From Corynebacterium aurimucosum ATCC 700975 (lineage in GTDB: Bacteria > Actinomycetota > Actinomycetes > Mycobacteriales > Mycobacteriaceae), in NCBI RefSeq assembly GCF_000022905.1, contig NC_012590.1:2356001-2420000 (forward strand): a stretch of 64,000 bases of DNA, in the 5' to 3' direction. Positions within the stretch are counted from its first letter, which is position 1; every line of letters begins with the position of its first letter. Of this stretch, positions 37,482 through 45,943 are shown piece by piece. The notes under the pieces were generated by a model, which searched no databases, had not been told where the DNA came from, and saw only the letters and a program-made list of their open reading frames with translations. The translations under genes and the position numbers were made by a program.

Positions 37482-37511
37482 GAAACTGTAACGACCGTTC
37501 GCTATAGTTTC
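37482..37511 (+). promoter_or_regulatory. Palindromic operator over the -10 box of the DHA2 transporter gene
   Basis: A 30-base imperfect palindrome with outer arms GAAACT (37482-37487) and AGTTTC (37506-37511) and inner CGA/TCG pairs. TATAGT (37503-37508), a good -10 hexamer, lies inside it, eight bases before GTG 37517, so the mRNA is probably leaderless and would be blocked by a bound repressor. The obvious candidate is the TetR-type regulator encoded at the end of this operon, now interrupted by an IS3 element. Confidence 0.65.
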
Positions 37512-37516
37512 ACAGC

Positions 37517-39016
37517 GTGACAGACGTTCACACGAAAGCCTCCGCAGAGGCCTTAAGCACCTCAGCAGCCCGCCGGTGGACCTTCTTTGGCGTAGTCTCC
37601 TTAGGCCTGCTCATGATCGGCCTGGACAACTCAATCCTCTACACCGCACTGCCGGAGCTCTCCGAGCAACTCCATGCGAGCTCTCTGCAGCAGCTGTGGA
37701 TCATCAATGCTTATGCGCTCATGCTCGCCGGACTCCTGCTGGGCACCGGCACGTTAGGTGACAAGATCGGCCATCGCCGCATGTTCGTCATCGGTCTGTG
37801 GGTCTTCGGCATCGCCTCACTCGCCGCGGCACTTGCGCCCGGCGCGTGGGAGCTTGTCGCCGCCCGCGCCTTTTTGGGTCTCGGTGCCTCCATCATGATG
37901 CCCGCTACCCTGGCGCTGATTCGCCTGACCTTTGAGGATGAGATTGAGCGCAACACCGCCATCGGCATTTGGGGCTCCATCGCCGTCGTCGGCGCGGCCG
38001 CGGGCCCGACGGTGGGCGGCTTCTTGCTCGAGCACTTCTGGTGGGGATCGGTCTTTTTGGTCAACGTTCCCATCGTCATCATCGCGCTCATCCTCACCGC
38101 TTTCCTCGCCCCACCGAACGTGGCGAACCCGGCGAAGCACTGGGATTTCCTTTCTTCCCTCTACGCGCTCATCACGCTGGCGTCGCTGGTGCTCGTCATC
38201 AAATCAGTCGCCAGCTCCCACCTCAACGCCATGCTTATTGGCGGCGCGTTGGCCGCCTGCCTCATTGGTGCTGTCCTCTTCACTCGCCGCCAGCACAAAC
38301 TGGAAGAGCCGCTTCTCACCTTCGATATCTTCCGCTCCCCCATCTTCAGTGGTGGCGTGTTGGCCGCAGCCGGCGCCATGTTTGGCATGGCCGGGCTGGA
38401 AATGACCACCACGCAGAAGCTGCAGTTGGTAGACCTCTACTCTCCGCTGCACGCTGGGCTCATCATTTCCCTCATCGCGATTGCAGCGCTGCCCATGTCT
38501 GCGCTGGGTGGGGCTAACCTGCACCGCTGGGGTTTCTTGCCCATCATTGCCGGCGGCTTCCTCGCCATGGCAGCAGGCATTGGCTGCGTGGTGTGGGGCG
38601 GCACGCACGAGGTCTTCCCCGCATACCTGGCTGGTCTGTTCATCACCGGTCTCGGCGCGGGTTTCGTGATGTCGGTGTCCTCCACCGCCATCATCGGCGC
38701 CGCGCCTGCCTCACGTTCCGGTATGGCCGCGGGTGTGGAGGAAGTTTCCTATGAATTCGGCACGCTGCTGTCCATTGCGGTCACCGGTTCGGTGCTGCCC
38801 ATGCTCTATAAGGCCGGGCTGCCCGAGGACATCCGGGACTTAGGCATGGATGCACTCCACGACCCCGCGCTCGCGGAGGCTGCCGGCCCCGCGTACGCCG
38901 ACGCATACCTAGCCACCGCCGCTGGACTCGGCGTCGTCATGCTTATTTTTGCCGCGGTCACCGGCTGGTGCTTCCGCAGCAACCCAACTTCAGGAGGTGC
39001 CGATGCCACGCATTAG
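37517..39016 (+). CDS. MFS drug-type exporter, DHA2 family (14 helices)
   Basis: Proton-driven exporter of 499 residues with about 14 hydrophobic helices. Family features: FFGVVSLGLLMIGLDNSILYTALPEL at helix 1 with the Asp-Asn motif, WIINAYALMLAGLLLGTGTL, then DKIGHRRMFVIGLWVFG (motif A) and FLGLGASIMMPATLALIR with GIWGSIAVVGAAAGPTVGG (motif C). The start is GTG 37517. The stop overlaps the start of the TetR-family gene by 14 bases, so regulator and pump were one operon. Likely substrates are drugs or other toxic amphiphiles, not determined. The pump is intact even though its presumed repressor is broken. Confidence 0.9.
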   Translation: MTDVHTKASAEALSTSAARRWTFFGVVSLGLLMIGLDNSILYTALPELSEQLHASSLQQLWIINAYALMLAGLLLGTGTLGDKIGHRRMFVIGLWVFGIASLAAALAPGAWELVAARAFLGLGASIMMPATLALIRLTFEDEIERNTAIGIWGSIAVVGAAAGPTVGGFLLEHFWWGSVFLVNVPIVIIALILTAFLAPPNVANPAKHWDFLSSLYALITLASLVLVIKSVASSHLNAMLIGGALAACLIGAVLFTRRQHKLEEPLLTFDIFRSPIFSGGVLAAAGAMFGMAGLEMTTTQKLQLVDLYSPLHAGLIISLIAIAALPMSALGGANLHRWGFLPIIAGGFLAMAAGIGCVVWGGTHEVFPAYLAGLFITGLGAGFVMSVSSTAIIGAAPASRSGMAAGVEEVSYEFGTLLSIAVTGSVLPMLYKAGLPEDIRDLGMDALHDPALAEAAGPAYADAYLATAAGLGVVMLIFAAVTGWCFRSNPTSGGADATH

Positions 39017-39116
39017 TAAGAAGGTTGAGGCGCTCGAAAAGGCGCTCGCCATCATCGAGAAGGATGGCGTTCACGCACGGGCCTGACCCCCGGAAGGTAG
39101 ACACGTCGGGGGTTAG

Positions 39117-39959
39117 CTATGCTGCTTGGGTCAGTGTAGCTGATGTGAGTTCTTCGAAGTCATCGGGGGCTAGAAGGTTGCACCAGGAGTGTCGTCTGCG
39201 CGTGTTGTAGCGCATGCACCATCGGAAGACTTCTTGGCGGCAGATGATGGGATTGTCAAAGACTTTCCGATCACGCAGAACTTCACGCTTTAGGGTGGCG
39301 TTAAATGATTCTGCCAGGGCATTATCGGCACTCGTTCCCACTGCTCCCATGGATTGGCGAACACCAAGTACAGCGCAGTGCTCTCTAAATGCCTGTGAGG
39401 TGTACACACTGCCGTGATCGGAATGGAAAATTGCCCCTTTAAGGCTTCCGCGGACTTTTCTGGCATGAGATAAAGCTTCGATAACCAGCGATACCCGCAT
39501 GTGGTCAGCGAGTGCATGGCCGACGAGCTTGCGTGAGTAAACGTCAATGACCGTGGCTAGGTACATGTTCTTGCCGCCCTTACACGGCAGGTAGGTGATA
39601 TCGCCTACGTAGACGTGGTTTGGCCTGTCAGCTGTGAATTTGCGGCCTATTAAATCTGGCATGACTCGACGGCCAGGCTTGCGCCTGGTGGTGATGCATC
39701 GACGCCGTTTAGTAAAGCCTTTCAGCCCCATGGATTTCATGATGCGTGCGACCTTCTTGTGATTGATCGGAGGAAAGCCCGTATCGTCGTTGAGGCTTGC
39801 AGCAATGCGTTTAGCACCATAAAGCCCGTGCTCATCATCGAAGATGGTCTTGATTCTCGCACCAATAAGGGCATCGGAACACGTCTTTAACCTGCGTTCT
39901 TGGCGGGTGTTGACCCATTTGTAGAACGAGGAGCGATTGAGCTTTAACACGTGGCACAT
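39117..39959 (-). CDS. IS3-family transposase OrfB (integrase domain)
   Basis: A 280-residue DDE integrase-type part. HTH_21-like region FDDEHGLYGAKRIAASLNDD, then the rve core: first Asp in YVGDITYLP, second in FHSDHGSVYTSQAF, and Glu in NALAESFNATLKREVL. The frame stays open upstream of ATG 39959 (FVDDHRTEYSVKRM), in -1 phase to orfA, so the active protein is probably an OrfAB fusion produced by frameshifting near the end of orfA. Confidence 0.9.
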   Translation of the reverse strand: MCHVLKLNRSSFYKWVNTRQERRLKTCSDALIGARIKTIFDDEHGLYGAKRIAASLNDDTGFPPINHKKVARIMKSMGLKGFTKRRRCITTRRKPGRRVMPDLIGRKFTADRPNHVYVGDITYLPCKGGKNMYLATVIDVYSRKLVGHALADHMRVSLVIEALSHARKVRGSLKGAIFHSDHGSVYTSQAFREHCAVLGVRQSMGAVGTSADNALAESFNATLKREVLRDRKVFDNPIICRQEVFRWCMRYNTRRRHSWCNLLAPDDFEELTSATLTQAA

Positions 39960-40009
39960 CCGCTTGACCGAGTATTCGGTTCGGTGGTCATCGACAAACT
40001 GGAAGCGGA

Positions 40010-40309
40010 TTACCAGCGTGTCTCTTCGGCAAAATATTTCGCGGCCTTGCGCAGGATGTCGCGTTCTTCGCGCAGCTTTGCGTTTTCTTTTTCTAGCTGG
40101 CGGATCCGCTCAGAATCGGTTGTCGCCTGAGTCTTGTCACGCATGGTCTTCGTGCGGGCACGCTTTCCGGTGCCGTACTGCTTAAGCCAGGAATAAAGTG
40201 AGGAACGATTGACTCCAAGCTCTGCTGCAGCCGTGTGAAGTGAGAGGTCCTCATTGTTTTCGTAGAGGGCCACAGCATCACGTTTGAACTGTTCGGAGTA
40301 CCTAGGCAT
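40010..40309 (-). CDS. IS3-family transposase OrfA
   Basis: A 99-residue DNA-binding part with helix-turn-helix (FKRDAVALYENNEDLSLHTA, then LGVNRSSLYSWLKQYG) and a leucine-zipper coiled coil (IRQLEKENAKLREERDILRK). Start ATG 40309. Its 3' end overlaps the open -1 frame leading into orfB. Confidence 0.9.
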   Translation of the reverse strand: MPRYSEQFKRDAVALYENNEDLSLHTAAAELGVNRSSLYSWLKQYGTGKRARTKTMRDKTQATTDSERIRQLEKENAKLREERDILRKAAKYFAEETRW

Positions 40310-40850
40310 GGTGGTAGATTACCTTTCTTCCCAACCCAACCGGGCTGGATATCAGGTGTCTACCAAACAGGGGTCAGGTCCCACTAACCTACGATTCCCT
40401 GGCCACCGCCACAGGCATGAGTAAATCGGGACTCATCTACCACTTCCCCACCCGCCACGAGCTGCTCATTGACTGCCACAAGCTCTGCGCGGAGCGCTGG
40501 GAGGAAGAGCTCATCGGGCTCTCCGGTGGCAAGACGGCGGAGCAGTTGAGTCCTCGCCAGCGCTACCGCGCCACATTGGAGTCGATGGGCAAGAATGACC
40601 CTCTCATTGAATTGCTCATGTCCATCCACTCACAGTCCCATCCGGACTTCCAGGAGGTGTGGAAGGACGTCGATAGGCGCTGGATCCCCGACCCTGCTGG
40701 CGAGGATGCATCCGTGGTGCTCGCGATGGTGATTGCGAACGGCCTGTGGGTCCACGATCATCTCACCGGCCGTCCCCTGCCGCCGCAGAGGCGCCGCGCG
40801 CTTATCGACGTTGCCTTAGGCCACCTCGCCGAGTAAACCCCGAATATGAA

Positions 40851-40877
40851 AAAAGGGGCCTTAAAAAGGCCCCTTTT
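40851..40877. terminator. Bidirectional terminator between tetR and tRNA-Thr
   Basis: Perfect 10-base stem AAAAGGGGCC (40851-40860) and GGCCCCTTTT (40868-40877) with a seven-base loop. The A-run and T-run serve both the tetR side and the minus-strand tRNA, whose 3' end is two bases away. Confidence 0.9.
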
Positions 40878-40878
40878 G

Positions 40879-40951
40879 AGCTGGAGACGAGACTTGAACT
40901 CGCAACCTACGCATTACAAGTGCGTTGCGCTACCAATTGCGCCACTCCAGC
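40879..40951 (-). tRNA. tRNA-Thr (anticodon TGT)
   Basis: 73 bases on the minus strand. Acceptor stem GCTGGAG with CTCCAGC, D-loop AATTGGTAG, anticodon arm ACGCA-CTTGTAA-TGCGT with anticodon TGT (reads ACA), T-arm GCGAGTTCAAGTCTCGT. CCA is not encoded. It ends at the bidirectional terminator. Confidence 0.95.
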
Positions 40952-41136
40952 ACCGCGGCTCATCCGCTATGGGAATCGTACCTGAGCCCACCCCCTAGAA
41001 TGAAAGCCAGGGTGCGTGCGCTGCGAAAAAGTGGGTGTGAATGCCGCAAAAAGCACTGGCAGGTGCATAAATCGGCGGCAGTTACTAAAGTGCTGATTTA
41101 CCGAACCCAGAAGTGTTGTTGAGGTCTATCTTTTCC

Positions 41137-42813
41137 GTGTCTGTTCTTTCTTCCTTGCGCCAGCGTCTGCTGTACCGGTCGGCCCCCGTCGCCACCATCG
41201 ACGCCGCAAAGGCCGCACCACCGCCCTCCCCTCTCGCCCCTGTCGATCTCACCGATCCGGCCCAGGTCACCGGCGTCATGGAGATCGCCGCGCGTGTTGG
41301 TGAAATCCTCATTGCGGCGGGCTCAGCCAATACCGACGTGCAGGCGCAGATTCACCTCGTCGCATCCTCCTACGGCCTGCACTACTGCCACGTGTCGATT
41401 CTGATGAACACCATCACTATCCACACCTCCATCGGCACCGGGCCGGATAGGCACAACCTCCACGTCTTCCGCGTGGCGCCGAGCATCGCCGTGGACTTCA
41501 CCAAGCTCTCCGCCGTCGACCGGCTGATCCGCTCCATCCACTCCGGTGCCACCCCGCCGGCGATGGCGGAGAAAATCCTGGATGACATCGATGCCATGAA
41601 GAATCCCTATTCCAAGACCACCATCGTCAGCGCATGGGGTGCCATGGGTGGATTCATCGCCGTGATGCTGGGCGGCGACCTTCTCGTCGGTGTTGTCACC
41701 TTCCTCATTTCGGCACTCATTATGGGCACGAACATGTTCCTGGCGGACTATCGCTTGCCGCCCTTTTATCAGAACCTCGTCGGCGGCCTACTCGCCGTTG
41801 TCCCCGCGGCCATCCTCTACAACATCTTCGCGGGATTTGGCATCCAGATTCTGCCTTCCCAAATCATCGGTTCCGACATCATCGTGCTGGTGGCGGGCCT
41901 GACCTTGGTGCAGTGTTTGGTGGACGGCATCACCCGCGCGCCCGTGACCTCATCCGCCAAGTTCTTTGAGGCTTTGATGTCCACCGGCGCTATCATCGCC
42001 GGCGTGGGCCTGGGTATCCAGGTGGCGTCGTGGTTGGGTTTCAGCCTGCCACCGCTGGCGACACTCGCCCCGCCCGTCTATCACCAGATCCCGCTTCTGG
42101 TGCTGTGCGGTGGAATCGGTTCGGCTGCCTTCGCACTAGCACTGGGAGCCTCGTGGTCCGAGGTCACCATCTCCGGGCTCACCGCAGCCGCCGGTATGGT
42201 TTTCTACTATTTCCTCGTCGCCTTATTGGGCGTCGGAGCTGTCGTCGCCTCCGGCATTTCGGCCGTGGCGGTCGGCCTCGCCGGTGGTCTCCTCTCCCGC
42301 CGCTACATGATGCCGCCGCTCATCACCATGATCGTGGGCTATACCCCCATGCTGCCGGGTCTGACTTTGTACCGCGGCATGTACGCCATGCTCAACGAAC
42401 AGCTCATTACCGGCCTGACCAACCTGGCCAGCGCCCTCGCCATTGCCGGTGCACTAGCCGCTGGCGTGGTCTTCGGCGAGCGAGTGGCCCGCCGCCTGCG
42501 CCGCCCACAGTACTTCCGGCCTTATAACTCGATCAAGCGCCTGGGCACGTTCTCCTTCTCGCGCGCTACCCGCTTGGCCCAGCGCGCCCTCATTCCGCGC
42601 GTCCCCCTATCGCCCTTCGCTCCGCGTCACAACCTGCCGGCCCCACCGCCGCAGTATGGCCCCAAACCGCCGACGCCTGCGCAGCAGGCGCGCTTCCAGC
42701 AGGGCGATGCCGTTACGGACATGTGGCCCGTCACCACGCAATTTCCAGCGCAGCGCCCCACCTACACGGTGCCCGGCAAAGATGACCCGAGCGCCCCAAC
42801 GAACTCGCAATAG
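41137..42813 (+). CDS. thrE: Threonine/serine exporter ThrE
   Basis: Inner-membrane exporter of L-threonine and L-serine driven by the membrane potential. About 558 residues. The stretch TIDAAKAAPPPSPLAPVDLTD is nearly the same as in C. glutamicum ThrE, followed by an N-terminal cytosolic domain (MEIAARVGEILIAAGSANTD, SAVDRLIRSIHSGATPP) and about ten helices. The end of the membrane part holds PMLPGLTLYRGMYAMLNEQ and GERVARRLRRPQYFRPYN. A Pro-rich tail of about 80 residues extends beyond the usual end. GTG 41137 aligns with the family start; GTG 41113 is also in frame, and neither has a strong ribosome site. Neighbours otsA and otsB match C. glutamicum. Confidence 0.92.
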   Translation: MSVLSSLRQRLLYRSAPVATIDAAKAAPPPSPLAPVDLTDPAQVTGVMEIAARVGEILIAAGSANTDVQAQIHLVASSYGLHYCHVSILMNTITIHTSIGTGPDRHNLHVFRVAPSIAVDFTKLSAVDRLIRSIHSGATPPAMAEKILDDIDAMKNPYSKTTIVSAWGAMGGFIAVMLGGDLLVGVVTFLISALIMGTNMFLADYRLPPFYQNLVGGLLAVVPAAILYNIFAGFGIQILPSQIIGSDIIVLVAGLTLVQCLVDGITRAPVTSSAKFFEALMSTGAIIAGVGLGIQVASWLGFSLPPLATLAPPVYHQIPLLVLCGGIGSAAFALALGASWSEVTISGLTAAAGMVFYYFLVALLGVGAVVASGISAVAVGLAGGLLSRRYMMPPLITMIVGYTPMLPGLTLYRGMYAMLNEQLITGLTNLASALAIAGALAAGVVFGERVARRLRRPQYFRPYNSIKRLGTFSFSRATRLAQRALIPRVPLSPFAPRHNLPAPPPQYGPKPPTPAQQARFQQGDAVTDMWPVTTQFPAQRPTYTVPGKDDPSAPTNSQ

Positions 42814-42863
42814 CGTAGAATAGCCGGTCTGAAAGCTTTCACACTTCATCCCAGGAGGACTCC

Positions 42864-43223
42864 GTGCCACCAAAGGTCACAGATACTCAGCCCGCCGCTG
42901 ATCAGACTCATGCAGTAGAGGAAGAGACCGCTCGCGCCGCGCGTCGCGTCGTCGCCACCTATGCGGAGGATTTCCTCGACGGCGTTACCCTCATGTCGAT
43001 GCTGGGCGTCGAACCAGAAGGCTTGGTCCACCGCAAGGTTTTGGCTGAGCAAGCCGATGCCGCTTCGAAGAAGAGCAGCAAGAAGGCAACGAAGAAGGCC
43101 TCCAAGAAGTCCACCAAGAAGACGACGAAGAAGGCCACGAAGAAAGCCACCAAGAAGGCCACTAAGAAGTCGACCAAAAAGGCTACCAAGAAGGCAACTA
43201 AAAAGGCCGCGAAGAAGGCCTAG
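42864..43223 (+). CDS. Histone-like protein with lysine-rich repeat tail
   Basis: A 119-residue protein from GTG 42864, with AGGAGG seven bases upstream. Residues 1-65 form a small acidic-to-neutral helical domain (ETARAARRVVATYAEDFLDG). From residue 68 on it is almost only Lys, Ala, Thr and Ser in KKATKKAS/KKST repeats, like histone H1 tails and bacterial Hc1/HupS tails, so it should bind nucleic acid. A TAGAAT -10 lies 37 bases before the GTG start. It ends two bases before otsA, so both may be co-expressed. Not a CRISPR or simple DNA repeat: the triplet-periodic codon variation is coding. Function unknown. Confidence 0.8.
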   Translation: MPPKVTDTQPAADQTHAVEEETARAARRVVATYAEDFLDGVTLMSMLGVEPEGLVHRKVLAEQADAASKKSSKKATKKASKKSTKKTTKKATKKATKKATKKSTKKATKKATKKAAKKA

Positions 43224-43225
43224 TT

Positions 43226-44647
43226 ATGTCCGGGCGCAGCAATAGCTTCGTAGTCGTGGCCAACCGGCTGCCGGTGGACCTCGAAACCGCCGCCGACGGC
43301 ACCCGTGAGTGGAAGGCCTCCCCCGGTGGCCTCGTCACCGCGCTCTCCCCTGTCCTAGAAGAACACCAGGGCTGTTGGGTGGGCTGGCCCGGCGTGGCCG
43401 ACGAGGCTCCCGAGCCTTTCACCACCGACAACGGCGTCCTGCTTCACCCGGTACGCCTCACAAATGAGGATTTTGAGGCCTTTTACGAGGGTTTTTCCAA
43501 TGCCACCCTGTGGCCGCTCTATCACGACCTCATCGTCACTCCCATCTATAACCGCGATTGGTGGGACACCTACCGCGAGGTCAACCTGCGTTTTGCCAAC
43601 GAGGTAGCGGCCGTCGCTGCGGAGAATGCCACGGTGTGGGTGCAGGACTATCAGCTGCAGCTGGTGCCTGGCATCCTGCGCCAGCTGCGCCCCGATCTCA
43701 CTATCGGTTTCTTCCTCCACATCCCCTTCCCTTCCCCGGATCTCTTCCGCCAGTTGCCGTGGCGTGAGGAGCTGGTGCGGGGGCTTCTCGACGCCAATCT
43801 GATCGGCTTCCACCTCGAATCCAACGCCCGCAATTTCTTGGAGCTGGCCCGCACCCAGGGCCTCACAGTAGAAGGCGAGGTCAGCACCCGCGAGGTCACC
43901 GCGCACATCGTGACGAATAGCGGTCATTCCGTCGGGGTCGGCGCCTTTCCCATCTCCATTGCAGCGAGTGAGTTCGCTGAGGGTGGCGATACGGGGGACG
44001 TTGCCCAGCTCCGCGCTGAGTTGGGCAACCCCGCACACGTCATTTTAGGTGTGGACCGCTTGGATTACACGAAGGGCATCCTGCAGCGCCTCACCGCCTT
44101 CGAGGAACTCCTCGAGACCGGGGCGCTGAACCCGGAGAAGGTGACCTTCGTCCAACTGGCTACTCCCTCGCGCGAGCGCATCGATCACTACCGTGCCACG
44201 CGCTCGAAGGTGGAGGAAGCTGTGGGCCGCATCAATGGACGCTTCGGGCGCCTCGGTGCGCCGGTGGTGCATTACCAGCACAGCTCCGTCCCGAAAGACG
44301 TACTGCGGCGCTACTACCGGCTCGCGGACATCATGCTGGTCACGCCGTTCAAGGACGGCATGAATCTGGTGGCCAAGGAATACGTGGCTTCCCACAGCGA
44401 TGGCTCCGGCGCGCTCGTGCTCTCCGAATTCGCGGGCGCTGCAGCAGAGCTCACCCAAGCCAACCTGTGCAATCCCTTCGACATCGAGTCCATCAAGCGC
44501 GCGCTACTCTCCGCGGTCAAGGCACTGGAGGAATCCCCCGAGACCATGCGCGAGCGCATGACAGCCATGAACCAGCAGGTGCGTCAGCACGATATCGCGC
44601 TGTGGTCGCAGTCCTTCCTCGGCGCGTTGGACCAGGAGCAAGCATGA
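43226..44647 (+). CDS. otsA: Trehalose-6-phosphate synthase
   Basis: GT20 glycosyltransferase that joins UDP-glucose and glucose-6-phosphate. 473 residues. Key parts: FVVVANRLPVDLE at the start, GWPGVADEAPEPF, WVQDYQLQLVPGILRQ, GFFLHIPFPSPDLFRQLPW, GVDRLDYTKGILQRL and FKDGMNLVAKEYVAS. ATG 43226 is five bases past the histone-like gene's last sense codon. It overlaps the downstream lipoprotein gene by four bases (ATGA). Trehalose is needed in corynebacteria both as osmoprotectant and as carrier of corynomycolates. Confidence 0.96.
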   Translation: MSGRSNSFVVVANRLPVDLETAADGTREWKASPGGLVTALSPVLEEHQGCWVGWPGVADEAPEPFTTDNGVLLHPVRLTNEDFEAFYEGFSNATLWPLYHDLIVTPIYNRDWWDTYREVNLRFANEVAAVAAENATVWVQDYQLQLVPGILRQLRPDLTIGFFLHIPFPSPDLFRQLPWREELVRGLLDANLIGFHLESNARNFLELARTQGLTVEGEVSTREVTAHIVTNSGHSVGVGAFPISIAASEFAEGGDTGDVAQLRAELGNPAHVILGVDRLDYTKGILQRLTAFEELLETGALNPEKVTFVQLATPSRERIDHYRATRSKVEEAVGRINGRFGRLGAPVVHYQHSSVPKDVLRRYYRLADIMLVTPFKDGMNLVAKEYVASHSDGSGALVLSEFAGAAAELTQANLCNPFDIESIKRALLSAVKALEESPETMRERMTAMNQQVRQHDIALWSQSFLGALDQEQA

Positions 44648-45168
44648 CGCGGCGCCGAACAACTGCAGCGCTCACCTCTGTGCTCAGCACTGCGCTGCTC
44701 GCGCTTGGGGTGGCCGGGTGCGCTTCCACGGAGGAGGAACCTACCCCACGCGGCGACGATCGCATTGTGGGCAAGGATTGGCAGGTCATCAACCTCTATA
44801 CATCTCCGGATGCTCCTTCCTCCCTGCCCGCCGATACCGCGCAGGTGCCGCACATGAGCTTCGGTGAACACACCGCCGTGGGCTCAACTGGCTGTGTCTC
44901 CTTCACTGCTGAGGTTTCCTTCCACAAGGATGACAAGGCCTCCACGATCTGGGAGGGCGACGTAATGCGAGTGGAGAAAGCCACCTACGAGAGCCCGCCG
45001 CGCAGTGCTGATTGCGAGGGCTCGGTGCAGTGGGCCGATTCGCTCATGCGCAACCTCATCGCCGAAGGCCATGAATTTGACTTTGCCCTTAACCCCAACA
45101 ATCAACTGGTCTTGACGCTGCGCACCGACAAGGTGGATTCCCCCATCATCCGCATGGCCTCACTGTAG
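44644..45168 (+). CDS. Putative lipoprotein between otsA and otsB
   Basis: A 174-residue exported lipoprotein: basic start MTRRRTTAALTS, hydrophobic core, and lipobox LGVAGC with the Cys at about residue 26. The mature part is small, with a paired-Cys pattern (STGCVSF and SADCEGS) and a fold like META/HslJ-type domains suggested by the early DWQVINLYTSPDAPS and late LVLTLRTDK. No recognised catalytic motif. ATG 44644 overlaps the otsA stop, so it is translated with otsA. The same gene is found here in C. glutamicum (cg2908). Function unknown. Confidence 0.85.
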   Translation: MTRRRTTAALTSVLSTALLALGVAGCASTEEEPTPRGDDRIVGKDWQVINLYTSPDAPSSLPADTAQVPHMSFGEHTAVGSTGCVSFTAEVSFHKDDKASTIWEGDVMRVEKATYESPPRSADCEGSVQWADSLMRNLIAEGHEFDFALNPNNQLVLTLRTDKVDSPIIRMASL

Positions 45169-45199
45169 CCCTGAAGATTTCAGCGCTAGGGTGGGGACC

Positions 45200-45943
45200 A
45201 TGATTGATGCCCTTGCCTCCGCTGAACACCTCGCGGTCGTTTCCGACTTTGATGGCACCTTGGCAGGCTTTGCCCGTAACGCATATGAAGTAAGCCCAGA
45301 GCAGCGCTCGCTCGATGCCCTGGCCGCCCTAGCTCAACTCCCGAACACTACCGCCGCGGTGCTCTCTGGCCGGCACCTAGAGGGCCTAAAACAGGTGTGC
45401 CCGCTGCGCGAACCGGTGCTTTTTGGCGGCTCACACGGAGCCGAGTCCTCGTGGGAGGATTCCGTCCTCACCCCAGAAATGGAAGCGCACCTGGCTAAGA
45501 AGGAAGCAGAGCTCAAGGAGATCATCGCCCGCCACCCCGGCGCGGAATTGGAAATCAAGCCCTTCCAGCGCGTGCTGCACCTGCGCGCATTGGAATTACA
45601 GGACCCGGACGCCGCGGCCGCAGCCTATGCGGAAGGCGCGGCGTTGAGCGCCGATGGCTTCCCCAAAACAGAAGGCAAATGCGTCGTCGAGTTCTCCGCA
45701 ACGCAAGCCACGAAAGGCACGTGGATTGAGGCCCTCCGCCAGCGCGTCGGCGCCACGGCGGTGGTCTTCTTAGGGGATGACACCACCGATGAAGACGGCT
45801 TCGCCGTGCTCAACCAGCCGCCAGACCTCGGCGTCAAGGTCGGCGAGGGAGATACGCAAGCCGCTTTGCGTGTGCCCGATATCTGGGCCGTATCCGATTT
45901 TCTGGAAGAACTCGCCGCCGCACGCGCGCAGCACAGCGCTTAA
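45200..45943 (+). CDS. otsB: Trehalose-6-phosphate phosphatase
   Basis: HAD-superfamily phosphatase, 247 residues, that removes phosphate from trehalose-6-phosphate to give trehalose. Motif I VVSDFDGTLAGF with the nucleophile Asp, motif II VLSGRHLEG, FGGSHGAES, and the terminal motif FLGDDTTDEDGFAVL are clear. TAGGGT ends seven bases before ATG 45200, so it probably has its own leaderless transcript besides read-through from otsA; an in-frame GTG lies at 45191. It converges on the LacI regulator gene and overlaps it by four bases. Confidence 0.95.
   Translation: MIDALASAEHLAVVSDFDGTLAGFARNAYEVSPEQRSLDALAALAQLPNTTAAVLSGRHLEGLKQVCPLREPVLFGGSHGAESSWEDSVLTPEMEAHLAKKEAELKEIIARHPGAELEIKPFQRVLHLRALELQDPDAAAAAYAEGAALSADGFPKTEGKCVVEFSATQATKGTWIEALRQRVGATAVVFLGDDTTDEDGFAVLNQPPDLGVKVGEGDTQAALRVPDIWAVSDFLEELAAARAQHSA

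Larger units (their letters stand above)
39079..40381 (-). mobile_element. IS3-family insertion sequence in the tetR gene
   Basis: 1303 bases between 3-base direct repeats CAC (39076-39078 and 40382-40384), the usual IS3 footprint. Ends match as inverted repeats: GGGCCTGACCCC at the left and GGACCTGACCCC at the right (complement), followed inward by a shared GGTAGACAC. It holds orfA and orfB on the minus strand in a -1 frame relation. Boundaries are supported by exact restoration of the host reading frame. Confidence 0.9.
39003..40836 (+). pseudogene. TetR-family repressor split by an IS3-family element
   Basis: The 5' part (39003-39078) encodes MPRISKKVEALEKALAII and a few more residues; the 3' part (40385-40836) continues LTYDSLATATGMSKSGLIYH and the ligand-binding domain to GHLAE. 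Removing the 1303-base element and one CAC target copy joins them in frame: 76 + 452 = 528 bases, 175 residues plus stop. The helix-turn-helix is cut just before its recognition region, so no normal repressor can be made; a fragment starting at 40417 would lack DNA-binding residues. Insertion is recent, as no other damage is visible. Confidence 0.92.

Noticed and set aside
40417-40836. Stand-alone 139-residue regulator gene
   Set aside because: It is the 3' part of the tetR gene broken by the IS3 element; joining across the element restores the full frame.
42864-43223. Short repeats in the lysine-rich gene as a CRISPR or minisatellite
   Set aside because: Repeat spacing is 12 bases and variation is at third codon positions; there are no unique spacers of 30 bases.
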